Of a stretch of 6,511 bases of DNA, positions 1-5,762 are shown one piece after another (positions within the stretch are counted from its first letter, which is position 1; each line of letters begins with the position of its first letter). Origin of the DNA: Bacillota bacterium (lineage in GTDB: Bacteria; Bacillota_A; Clostridia; DSM-8532); the NCBI GenBank assembly GCA_023424865.1, contig JAFADM010000113.1:1-6511 (forward strand), given 5' to 3'. Made by a program: the position numbers and the translations under genes. The notes beneath the pieces are model-generated. The model was not told the origin of the DNA and made no database searches. It saw nothing but the letters and a program-made list of their open reading frames with translations.

Positions 1-69
1 AAGCGGGAAATGCTGCAGAATATTAAGATTCTATTACAGGACCTGCAGAAATTGAAGTTGTCGGTTTGA
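1..69 (+). CDS. Possible C-terminal tail of an upstream gene (partial, frame uncertain)
   Basis: Frame 1 is open from the window edge to a TGA at 67-69 and gives 22 residues rich in Leu, Lys and Gln (ending LQKLKLSV), which would suit the end of an amphipathic or coiled-coil helix. Frame 3 also reads protein-like, ending EVVGLIDYN at a TAA at 81-83, but has an in-frame TAA at 24-26. The stretch is too short to decide, so product and even frame are unknown. The sigma-A-like promoter of the next gene overlaps this tail. Confidence 0.3.
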   Translation, partial: KREMLQNIKILLQDLQKLKLSV

Positions 70-80
70 TTGATTATAAT
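52..80 (+). promoter_or_regulatory. Sigma-A-type promoter of the folding-factor gene
   Basis: A -35 element TTGAAG (52-57, 4 of 6 matches to TTGACA) is followed after 17 nt by a perfect -10 TATAAT (75-80). Transcription would start near position 87, giving a leader of about 50 nt before the ATG at 140. The ideal spacing and perfect -10 make this the best promoter in the window. It implies vegetative expression of the downstream gene, independent of the sporulation operon. Confidence 0.6.
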
Positions 81-94
81 TAAAAAGTCACAAG

Positions 95-110
95 GTATTT
101 TTAAAAATAC
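95..110. repeat. Perfect 16-bp AT-rich palindrome in the leader
   Basis: GTATTTTTAAAAATAC is identical to its own reverse complement. It lies about 15-30 nt downstream of the TATAAT box, so it would sit just after the predicted transcription start. As DNA it could be an operator for a dimeric regulator. As RNA it could form only a short, weak A-U stem. No binding protein can be named from the sequence. Confidence 0.5.
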
Positions 111-139
111 ACGAGTTTCTAGTTTAAAGGGTGGAACAT

Positions 140-1273
140 ATGGATAAAAACGCAAATCGGAGTAAGTCCTCCGCCAAGAAAAATCTGATCCGCACAAAGC
201 GCCAAAGCAATAGCATGAAAATTATCATTACGCTGGGTGTTTTGGCTGCGATCGCCGTAAGCTACTTTCTTATAGATAAAGGAAGTCATGTAGGTACCGT
301 CAACAACAACAGAATAACCAAAGCAGAATATCTGTTTTTCTTAAGCCAGCAAAAGATGTCCACGGAAAGTCAGGAGGGTATAAGCTCCAAGACTGCCGAG
401 GAGAAGGAAGCCTTTTGGCTTAAAACCACAGATGGTCAGAATCCCTGGGAGACTGCCAAGCTGGAAGCTCTCAACAATTCCAAGGAATACATGATCCAAA
501 TATTGGAAGCGGGTAAGCTGGGACTTAAGGTGGACAGCTCCATTAAAAGTCAGGCCGAATCCAGCATGGCCGATACAAAGACCTCCCTGGGAAGTCCCAC
601 GGACAGGCAGTTTGACCAGTATATTAAAAGTATTTTCGGAATAAATACCACTCAGCTTACCTCTATTACCGAAAAACTGATTCTTATTGATAAATTTAAA
701 ACCCAATATATTGACTCCAATTATAAGGCGCCGGAGCTTTCCGATGATGATGTGAAAGCGCGCTATGATGAGGATACCAAGGTATTTGACAAGGTAGATA
801 TACGTTATGTTGCCTTATACAAAACCGACGACAACGGAACGGCCCTTGCCCAGGCTGAGCTTGACAAGAAGAAGGCTCAGGCTGAGGAAGCCTTGGCCAA
901 GCTCAAGGCCGGAGATAATATTGATGAAGTAATCAAAGCCTACACCGAGGAGGAGGCTGCAGAAGGCTCCACCGAGCCTCTGGGTAAGGCAACCCTGGAT
1001 TATTCCGAATCCTCTTCCGTGCAGGATATGGTTAACTGGGCCTTTGCAGGAGCTGAGGGAGATACGTCCTTCTTTGATACCACCTATGTTTACTATACTG
1101 TCATCATTACGGGAAGAACAGACTATGACGATGTGAAGGCTACCGTAAAAAGTACCATTGAATCGGAAAACGAGACGGCCTTTTACGAGGGTGCCATCAA
1201 AAAGTGGAGTGCTCAAAGCGAGTACAATATTGTAAAGAACGATTGGGTATACGATTCCATCGGCTATAAATAG
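140..1273 (+). CDS. Membrane-anchored SurA/PrsA-like parvulin-type peptidyl-prolyl isomerase
   Basis: This 377-residue protein has a Lys/Arg-rich cytoplasmic N-terminus (residues 1-26), one hydrophobic segment (about 27-45) and a long hydrophilic extracytoplasmic part. A SurA-N-like start (VGTVNNNRITKAEY, 51-64) and a helical region (about 100-215) precede a parvulin-like domain (about 219-326). That domain shows DIRYVALYK as its first strand, ALAKLKAGDNIDEVIKAYTE as the usual 'lk.G..f.e.ak' helix, and a closing YYTVIITGR strand. Such proteins help exported proteins fold and catalyse prolyl cis-trans isomerisation. There is no lipobox Cys after the hydrophobic segment, so it is an uncleaved membrane anchor and not a PrsA lipoprotein. 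The ATG at 140 is chosen over an in-frame GTG at 131 because AAAGGGTGG (126-134) lies 5 nt upstream of it. The parvulin domain is divergent, so enzymatic activity is uncertain. A terminator separates this gene from spoIIIA. Confidence 0.75.
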   Translation: MDKNANRSKSSAKKNLIRTKRQSNSMKIIITLGVLAAIAVSYFLIDKGSHVGTVNNNRITKAEYLFFLSQQKMSTESQEGISSKTAEEKEAFWLKTTDGQNPWETAKLEALNNSKEYMIQILEAGKLGLKVDSSIKSQAESSMADTKTSLGSPTDRQFDQYIKSIFGINTTQLTSITEKLILIDKFKTQYIDSNYKAPELSDDDVKARYDEDTKVFDKVDIRYVALYKTDDNGTALAQAELDKKKAQAEEALAKLKAGDNIDEVIKAYTEEEAAEGSTEPLGKATLDYSESSSVQDMVNWAFAGAEGDTSFFDTTYVYYTVIITGRTDYDDVKATVKSTIESENETAFYEGAIKKWSAQSEYNIVKNDWVYDSIGYK

Positions 1274-1326
1274 GTTTCAGTCACAGCCTCAATAAATTAG
1301 AATTGATTCTTTCAGATCCTATTCAT

Positions 1327-1373
1327 ATAAGGACATGCTTAAGCATAAGTTTAAGCATGTCCTTATCTTTTTT
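1327..1373 (+). terminator. Strong intrinsic terminator after the folding-factor gene
   Basis: A perfect 16-bp stem (1327-1342 with 1351-1366) encloses an 8-nt loop and is followed by CTTTTTT (1367-1373). It lies 53 nt after the stop at 1273. The stem contains a nested palindrome, ATGCTTAAGCAT. It should isolate spoIIIA from the upstream transcript. Confidence 0.9.
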
Positions 1374-1451
1374 ATGAGCTTTTTGCATTAACAGAATGGG
1401 CTAAAGGGCGCAGGAAAGGGGTTTTTGCCTCTGGGCTCATGATTACGCAGG

Positions 1452-1478
1452 AGGGGCTTCTCCTACAGAAAAGCCTCT
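1452..1478 (+). promoter_or_regulatory. Hairpin in the spoIIIAA leader
   Basis: An 8-bp stem with one G-U pair joins 1452-1459 (AGGGGCTT) to 1471-1478 (AAGCCTCT) around an 11-nt loop. An overlapping alternative stem pairs AGGAG (1449-1453) with CTCCT (1460-1464), and the two cannot form together. Both lie just upstream of the AAAGGA at 1482-1487. A regulatory role is only a possibility. No convincing sigma-E promoter was found in the leader; the closest match is TCATGATT (1437-1444), then 17 nt, then CCTACAGA (1462-1469), which is weak. Confidence 0.25.
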
Positions 1479-1500
1479 GAGAAAGGAACGTGAAGCAAAA

Positions 1501-2532
1501 ATGAGTGAAATAACCTTGGGAAGAAGTTCACAGGAGGGATTTCTTGTGTATCTTCCTGAAAGAATTAAGCAAACCGTTAATCGACTGCCCCGGGAAAGGG
1601 CCCAGGAACTGGAGGAACTGAGAATACGGGCCGGATTGCCGCTTATGGCCGTGTTCCGTGACGGGGACTGGTTCATAGAGGAAGGCGGACGCCTGACCCG
1701 GACTTTTTCCAGGGGTATTAAAATATCGGGAGATGAGCTTAAAGAGCTGTTTTATCAAATGTGCGAGCATTCCATATACGCCTATCAGGATGAAATCCAA
1801 AGGGGTTTTATCACATTAAAGGGCGGACACCGGGCCGGTATCTGCGGGACAGTGGTTTACGACGGAGACCGCATAAAAGGCATGCGGGATATTTCTTCCG
1901 TATGCATTCGCATGTCCCGGCAAATCACCGGCTGTGCGGAAAAGGTTTTTCGGGCGGTGCAAAGGGGAAATGCGGATATTTACAATACCCTTATTTTATC
2001 TCCGCCCCGATGTGGTAAAACCACGCTTTTACGGGATCTTTGCCGTCTTGTAAGCAAAGGCTCGGAGGGAGGCTTTACAGGACTTCGAACCGCCGTGGTG
2101 GACGAGCGTTCGGAGCTTGCGGCAAGTTACCGGGGACTTCCCCAGAATGATTTGGGACCTCGTACGGATGTTCTGGACGGCTGCCGCAAATCGGAGGGGA
2201 TAGAGCTGATGCTTCGGAGCATGGCCCCGGATGTCATTCTGGTGGACGAGCTGGGTTCCCAGAAGGACGCGGAATCCATTAAAAATGCCTGGAACGCAGG
2301 AGTCCGTATTGTTGCCACCGCCCATGCCTATGGCCTGGAGGATTTCAAAAAGCGGTGGGGCATGGGGGGACTGGCTGATGAGAACGGCTTTGAAAGATAC
2401 ATAATACTTGGAATAGACAATGGAAAACGATGGGTAAAGGTGATGGACAAGGATGGACGGGAACACAATTTTACTGATGAAGCTAACCGGAGGACTGATG
2501 ATTTTTATCGGTTGCACAGCCATCGGTCTTAA
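1501..2532 (+). CDS. spoIIIAA: Stage III sporulation protein AA (secretion-type ATPase)
   Basis: SpoIIIAA is the mother-cell cytoplasmic ATPase of the SpoIIIA-SpoIIQ complex and is related to type II/IV secretion ATPases. The 343 residues show an N-terminal domain with the family-typical LEELRIRAGLPL (38-49) and a GGHRAGICGTVVY segment (108-120). The Walker A loop is SPPRCGKTT (167-175), with Ser where the consensus has its first Gly but with the essential GKT intact. VVDERSEL (199-206) and a Walker B, VILVDE (245-250), follow, then a TAHAY motif (273-277) at the usual sensor position. B. subtilis SpoIIIAA is about 307 residues, so this one is longer at both ends. An alternative GTG start at 1546 has a better ribosome binding site (AGGAGGG, 1532-1538) and gives 328 residues starting YLPERI, near the usual family start. 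The ATG at 1501 has only AAAGGA 13 nt upstream. The 3' end overlaps spoIIIAB. The family call is very secure; the start is not. Confidence 0.95.
   Translation: MSEITLGRSSQEGFLVYLPERIKQTVNRLPRERAQELEELRIRAGLPLMAVFRDGDWFIEEGGRLTRTFSRGIKISGDELKELFYQMCEHSIYAYQDEIQRGFITLKGGHRAGICGTVVYDGDRIKGMRDISSVCIRMSRQITGCAEKVFRAVQRGNADIYNTLILSPPRCGKTTLLRDLCRLVSKGSEGGFTGLRTAVVDERSELAASYRGLPQNDLGPRTDVLDGCRKSEGIELMLRSMAPDVILVDELGSQKDAESIKNAWNAGVRIVATAHAYGLEDFKKRWGMGGLADENGFERYIILGIDNGKRWVKVMDKDGREHNFTDEANRRTDDFYRLHSHRS
1532..1538 (+). promoter_or_regulatory. Strong ribosome binding site inside the 5' end of spoIIIAA
   Basis: AGGAGGG lies 7 nt upstream of an in-frame GTG at 1546, which is ideal spacing. It argues that translation may start at 1546 and that the 15 codons 1501-1545 may be leader. 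In the longer reading it encodes Gln-Glu-Gly. Confidence 0.5.
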
Positions 2533-2992
2533 GCTTTCCGCCAGGCTTTCAGCACGGCAAAAGGCTCTCATTGGTTTGATGGAGGCCATGCTTCAGATGA
2601 AAAGCTCCGTTTGCGGTTTGGGAATGCCCCTTGCGGCAGCCTTTCAGGAGTTATCGCGGCAGAGTGGATTTATCCTGTGGGCCAATGTCTTTGGTACCTG
2701 CGGAAGATTAATGTCCCAGGAATTTCTGGACGGAGGACAGGCCTGGAGACGGGCCCTTCACGAAAATTGCGAAGAGCTTCCCTTTGGTGCCGGTGATTTA
2801 AATCACCTGGAGTCCCTGGGGGAGCTTTTCGGAAAATCGGACAGGGAGGGACAAGCCGCCGTGTTTGCCATGGTGGGTGAAAAGCTGTCTGTCATGGAAA
2901 AGCAAGCCCGGGAGGTTCACGAAACCACAGGCAAGCTCTATCGCAATCTGGGTGCCTTAGGCGGTGCGGCCATGGTTCTGCTTCTTATATAG
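2477..2992 (+). CDS. spoIIIAB: Stage III sporulation protein AB
   Basis: This is a small bitopic membrane component of the SpoIIIA complex; the family has been remotely compared with GspF of type II secretion. From the ATG at 2477 it is 171 residues, the same length as B. subtilis SpoIIIAB. It starts MKLTGGLMIFIG, which lines up with the family's usual MLKLLGA-type start. A hydrophobic segment (about 1-20) is followed by a helical soluble domain (21-154) and a C-terminal hydrophobic segment (about 155-171, ending MVLLLI). An upstream ATG at 2453 adds 8 residues and has AAAGGTGAT (2436-2444) as a ribosome binding site, so it may be the real start. A third ATG at 2498 has GGAGG only 4 nt upstream. 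All candidate starts lie inside spoIIIAA in another frame, giving an overlap of 56-80 nt and probable translational coupling. Confidence 0.92.
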   Translation: MKLTGGLMIFIGCTAIGLKLSARLSARQKALIGLMEAMLQMKSSVCGLGMPLAAAFQELSRQSGFILWANVFGTCGRLMSQEFLDGGQAWRRALHENCEELPFGAGDLNHLESLGELFGKSDREGQAAVFAMVGEKLSVMEKQAREVHETTGKLYRNLGALGGAAMVLLLI

Positions 2993-3046
2993 CACCATAC
3001 ACGATTAGGCCTCCTGAAAGGAACTTCAATTCGTGGCAGAGCTTAA

Positions 3047-3080
3047 TTGAGCGCCGGAGTAAGGCATAAACCTCGCTCAG
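3047..3080 (+). other. Imperfect hairpin in the spoIIIAB-spoIIIAC gap
   Basis: TGAGCG (3048-3053) pairs with CGCTCA (3074-3079), and AGG (3062-3064) pairs with CCT (3071-3073) around a CATAAA loop. This leaves an 8-nt bulge on the 5' side. No T-run follows, so it is not a terminator. It may be an RNA-processing or stability element, or chance. It is the main structure in the 137-nt gap 2993-3129. Confidence 0.3.
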
Positions 3081-3101
3081 CAGCGCCCGAAGCCTCCCTC
3101 A

Positions 3102-3112
3102 CCGGATTGAAG
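3102..3112 (+). repeat. 11-bp direct repeat, copy 1 (before spoIIIAC)
   Basis: CCGGATTGAAG occurs here, 17 nt before the spoIIIAC start, and again at 3350-3360, 14 nt before the spoIIIAD start. Each copy is followed by the gene's purine-rich ribosome binding region. Confidence 0.5.
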
Positions 3113-3129
3113 GAAAGGAATGGATTGTA

Positions 3130-3324
3130 ATGAATGTGGATTTGATATTTCGGATTGCCGCGATCGGCATTATCGTTGCAATTTTGAACATTGTACTTAA
3201 CAAATCCGGCCGCGAGGAGCAGGCCATGATGACAACCCTGGCAGGTCTTGTGGTTGTACTTATGATGGTTGTGAAGGAAATTGCCAATCTGTTTGATACA
3301 GTGAAGGCATTGTTTGGATTTTAA
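3130..3324 (+). CDS. spoIIIAC: Stage III sporulation protein AC
   Basis: This 64-residue integral membrane protein has two hydrophobic segments (about 5-23 and 34-54) separated by a short charged loop (NKSGREEQ). Size and the start NVDLIFRIAAIGIIVAIL match the SpoIIIAC family, whose members are about 65-68 residues. It is a mother-cell component of the SpoIIIA channel. Its N-terminal half resembles that of SpoIIIAD, as known for this paired family. The start is supported by GGAAAGGAATGG (3112-3123) upstream. The gene follows spoIIIAB after an unusually long 137-nt gap and precedes spoIIIAD by 50 nt. Confidence 0.95.
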   Translation: MNVDLIFRIAAIGIIVAILNIVLNKSGREEQAMMTTLAGLVVVLMMVVKEIANLFDTVKALFGF

Positions 3325-3349
3325 CCCTTCCGGCTCGTCTCGGACGTTG

Positions 3350-3360
3350 CCGGATTGAAG
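3350..3360 (+). repeat. 11-bp direct repeat, copy 2 (before spoIIIAD)
   Basis: This is the second copy of CCGGATTGAAG, in the 50-nt spoIIIAC-AD gap. The similarity continues loosely into the ribosome binding regions, GGAAAGG in copy 1 and CAGGAAGG in copy 2. Confidence 0.5.
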
Positions 3361-3374
3361 ATGCAGGAAGGCTT

Positions 3375-3764
3375 ATGGAGACTGAATTAATCCGTATTGC
3401 CGCCATGGGTATTGTTGCGGCGGTGCTGGCGTTGGTTATATCGGATAAAAGGCCCGAGTTTGGCATGCTGGTGGGTCTGGCCTTTGCCGTCATCGCGCTT
3501 TGGTTGATTTTAGGCAAGGCAGGTGCCGTGCTCCGGCTCATTGAGGAAACGGTGAAGAGCTCAGGCATTGATACGGCGCTTTTGATGCCTGTGCTCAAGG
3601 TAACTGGTATGGCCTATATTACCCAGTTTTCGGTGGATGCCTGCAGGGATGCGGGGCAGAACGGCATTGCCTCCAAGGTGGAGGCGGCAGGCAAAATTAT
3701 GATGCTGGTTGTGGCAGTTCCCATTGTCACCTCACTCATTCGTATCATATCCACCATTTTATAG
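3375..3764 (+). CDS. spoIIIAD: Stage III sporulation protein AD
   Basis: This 129-residue polytopic membrane protein compares with about 133 in B. subtilis. Hydrophobic segments lie at about 3-20, 28-46, 61-85 (less hydrophobic) and 102-129. The start METELIRIAAMGIVAAVLALVIS closely resembles the SpoIIIAC start, and VSDACRDAG-like text (FSVDACRDAGQNGIASKVEAAGK split at about 89-108) is typical of the family's soluble loop before the last helix. It is part of the mother-cell membrane assembly of the SpoIIIA channel. The ATG at 3375 follows AGGAAGG (3365-3371) at the short spacing of 3 nt. A 135-nt gap separates it from the main spoIIIAE start. Confidence 0.95.
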   Translation: METELIRIAAMGIVAAVLALVISDKRPEFGMLVGLAFAVIALWLILGKAGAVLRLIEETVKSSGIDTALLMPVLKVTGMAYITQFSVDACRDAGQNGIASKVEAAGKIMMLVVAVPIVTSLIRIISTIL

Positions 3765-3828
3765 TACCTCACGGAGCAGAGCCATCAATTAAAACAAGTT
3801 ATTTGCTTATGCTTCCGCTTATAGGGTT

Positions 3829-3842
3829 GCGGGCATACCCGC
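3829..3842 (+). other. GC-rich hairpin in the spoIIIAD-spoIIIAE gap
   Basis: GCGGG (3829-3833) and CCCGC (3838-3842) form a 5-bp stem with a CATA loop, followed by TTTAGTAAAG rather than a T-run. The gap also contains the 10-bp palindrome AAAGTACTTT (around 3849-3858) and three CGCTT-containing near-repeats (from 3816, 3840 and 3866). The hairpin loop and 3' arm read CATACCC, which faintly resembles a sigma-E -10 (CATACA), but no good -35 was found. The function is unknown. Confidence 0.3.
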
Positions 3843-3899
3843 TTTAGTAAAGTACTTTTACCAATCGCTTAGGATGGTCTAATGAAGGGAGGAAACACC

Positions 3900-5108
3900 A
3901 TGAGAAAAAGAGCCGCTGGATTTTTTCTTTTCCTCATGATCCTGATATTTTGGATGCAGGAACCGGCCTTGGCTTTGTCACAGAACGATTCCCAAACAGT
4001 GGGAACAAGCCAGGAGATGCCTGATGTGGATTCCATTATTGAAAACCGGCTTGAAACGGGTAATGTGGATGCCATTAAAAAGGCCATAGACGATATGCTC
4101 GAGGATGAGGATTCGGAACTTAATAAAACCTTCAGCGCGGACCAAATTCTCTCCAATGCGCTTAAAGGCAATCCTCTGGACAATTTTAAGGGTCTGCCCA
4201 AGGTACTGACCGCTCTTGTAGGAAAGGAGTTAAAGGCTAATGTGGCCCTCATGCTGCAGCTTTTTGCAATTATGCTCCTGGGAGCCCTGGTGAAAAACCT
4301 GCAGCCACTGGAAAAGGGGATTCCCAACGAAACGGCCCGCATTTGTATTAACGGGGTTATGATGATGCTGGCTGCCACCAGCTTTGGAAATGCCGTTCAA
4401 ATAGCCTCGGGGACCATCGGCGCCATGCAGGAGATTGCGGGAGTTGCCATGCCCGCCCTCTTTGCCCTCATGGCTTCGTCAGGAAAGCTGGTTTCTGTAA
4501 CGGCCCTGCAGCCCATTATGCTTCTTGGGGTCAATACGGCCTGCCATATACTTAAGAACATACTGATGCCCCTTACCGTGGCCTCAGGCATTTTGTTTCT
4601 GGTAAATGCCCTTTCCGACCGCTTCAAGCTGGGAAACCTGGCCAAGCTTTTAAAGAGCACCGCCGTATGGGCAACAGGTGTCGTGGCGCTGGTTTTTTCC
4701 ATAGCCTTCTCTATCCAAAAAATGGCCAGCGGCACGGTGGATGCCGTTACTCTAAAAACCGCCAAATTCGCCATCGGCACCTTTATTCCGGTGGCGGGGA
4801 AATATATGTCCGATGCTGCCGAAACCCTGCTTCTGTGTACCTCTGCAGCCGGCAGTGCCGTTGGTATTCTTACGGTGGCCGGGCTGATTTTGTCCGTTGC
4901 GGTTCCCTTTATACGGCTGTTTCTCGTCATGCTGACCTTTAAGCTGGCAGCCGCTCTGGGCGCCCCTTTATGCGATGAAGCCGTGTGTGATGCTCTGGAG
5001 GATGCATCCAGCTGCTTTTCCGTTATGCTGGGTATTGTGGGAGCTTCCTTTTTTGTATTGACGCTTTTGACCGGAACTCTTATGTCCAGCAGCGGGTATA
5101 TGCGCTGA
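3900..5108 (+). CDS. spoIIIAE: Stage III sporulation protein AE (polytopic membrane protein)
   Basis: The 402 residues match the family (about 399 in B. subtilis). A signal peptide is evident: MRKRAAG, a hydrophobic core (8-19) and a likely cleavage near ALA (23-25). A hydrophilic acidic region (27-110) follows, including IENRLETGNVDAIKKAIDDM. Then come seven or eight hydrophobic segments, roughly at 113-132, 147-166, 180-195, 203-218, 222-237, 253-273, 317-350 and 373-396. SpoIIIAE is the large multi-spanning protein of the mother-cell channel and a candidate for its membrane core. The ATG at 3900 is preferred over an in-frame ATG at 3882 because AAGGGAGG (3885-3892) lies 7 nt upstream of it. 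It ends 40 nt before spoIIIAF. Confidence 0.96.
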   Translation: MRKRAAGFFLFLMILIFWMQEPALALSQNDSQTVGTSQEMPDVDSIIENRLETGNVDAIKKAIDDMLEDEDSELNKTFSADQILSNALKGNPLDNFKGLPKVLTALVGKELKANVALMLQLFAIMLLGALVKNLQPLEKGIPNETARICINGVMMMLAATSFGNAVQIASGTIGAMQEIAGVAMPALFALMASSGKLVSVTALQPIMLLGVNTACHILKNILMPLTVASGILFLVNALSDRFKLGNLAKLLKSTAVWATGVVALVFSIAFSIQKMASGTVDAVTLKTAKFAIGTFIPVAGKYMSDAAETLLLCTSAAGSAVGILTVAGLILSVAVPFIRLFLVMLTFKLAAALGAPLCDEAVCDALEDASSCFSVMLGIVGASFFVLTLLTGTLMSSSGYMR

Positions 5109-5148
5109 CCTTAATTGTGCATTTGTTAACAAAGGAGGAATAAAAGCT

Positions 5149-5703
5149 ATGAATGATTTAAGGAGCTGGATTATTACTTTAATTGCGGCAACACTGGGCT
5201 GCGTGATGCTTGAGCGTATGGCTCCGGAAGGCAATCTTCAAAAATATGTGCGATTAATATGCGGACTTGTGATAACTCTTTTGGTGGCTACCCCCGTACT
5301 GAAATTCCTTAATGGCGGCATGACCTTTAACAGTGCTTTTTTTGCGGATTCCGTCGCACTTTCCGAGAAGGAGCTTACAACCAGAATGAACGCTATGGTG
5401 GCTGATGATAACCGCCAGATGCTGGAAATATACCGAACCTCTCTTATAAAAGACATACACAGCCGGTTTGAAGGCGAGACCGATTATAAGGTAACCGCCG
5501 TAGATGCGGTGCTGGAGGAGGATACGGCAAGCGCCTCCTATGGACATATTCGTAAGCTTTACATCAGCCTTACAGCGGATGGAAAGGCGGTTTCCTTACT
5601 GGAAGGAGGGCTGGAAGCGGGGCCGGTGCAGAGCATGAAAGGCGAATTGACCTCTGTTTTCGGAATTGACGGTGAAGATATTGTAATTGAAATAAAAAAA
5701 TAA
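5149..5703 (+). CDS. spoIIIAF: Stage III sporulation protein AF
   Basis: This 184-residue protein (about 206 in B. subtilis) has two N-terminal membrane segments (about 5-22 and 36-54). The family signature between and within them is visible: MAPEGNLQKYVRLICGL (24-40) and ATPVLKFL (47-54). The rest (about 65-184) is soluble: a helical stretch up to about 108, then alternating beta/alpha text (YKVTAVDAVLEE, IRKLYISL, EDIVIEI). This fits the ring-building-type fold reported for SpoIIIAF. The soluble domain should face the intermembrane space. AAAGGAGG (5131-5138) gives an excellent ribosome binding site 10 nt before the ATG. The gene ends in a run of seven A just before its TAA. Confidence 0.94.
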   Translation: MNDLRSWIITLIAATLGCVMLERMAPEGNLQKYVRLICGLVITLLVATPVLKFLNGGMTFNSAFFADSVALSEKELTTRMNAMVADDNRQMLEIYRTSLIKDIHSRFEGETDYKVTAVDAVLEEDTASASYGHIRKLYISLTADGKAVSLLEGGLEAGPVQSMKGELTSVFGIDGEDIVIEIKK

Positions 5704-5762
5704 TGTGAAAAAAAAGGCGGATTTATAAAGGGTTAAAGGTGAAAAGGAGGCTTGAAGGGACC

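Noticed and set aside
341..1216. Antisense open frames of 121 and 133 codons under the folding-factor gene (341-706 and 815-1216)
   Set aside because: They mirror a well-supported + strand gene, have no ribosome binding site or recognisable domain, and reflect codon bias.
1437..1469. Sigma-E promoter for spoIIIAA (TCATGATT, 17 nt, CCTACAGA)
   Set aside because: The family operon is known to be sigma-E dependent, but the -10 match is poor and the site overlaps the leader hairpins, so it is not annotated as a promoter.
1439..1480. 13-codon leader ORF starting ATG ATT ACG upstream of spoIIIAA
   Set aside because: No ribosome binding site at proper spacing and no regulatory residue pattern; likely chance.
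2029..2589. Antisense 186-codon open frame opposite spoIIIAA
   Set aside because: Shadow of the conserved ATPase coding sequence; no start signal or recognisable family.
3829..3861. Internal terminator in the spoIIIAD-AE gap
   Set aside because: The GC-rich 5-bp stem is short and is not followed by a T-run.
3869..4930. Antisense open frames opposite spoIIIAE (3869-4378, 4397-4930) and a 91-codon + strand frame at 4667-4942
   Set aside because: They lie inside a clearly conserved membrane-protein gene, and their translations are low-complexity Ser/Thr/Ala or Cys/Arg-rich text without domain character.
5694..5703. A7 run at the end of spoIIIAF as a frameshift site
   Set aside because: A -1 slip would add only about two codons before a TGA, so no functional product change is visible.
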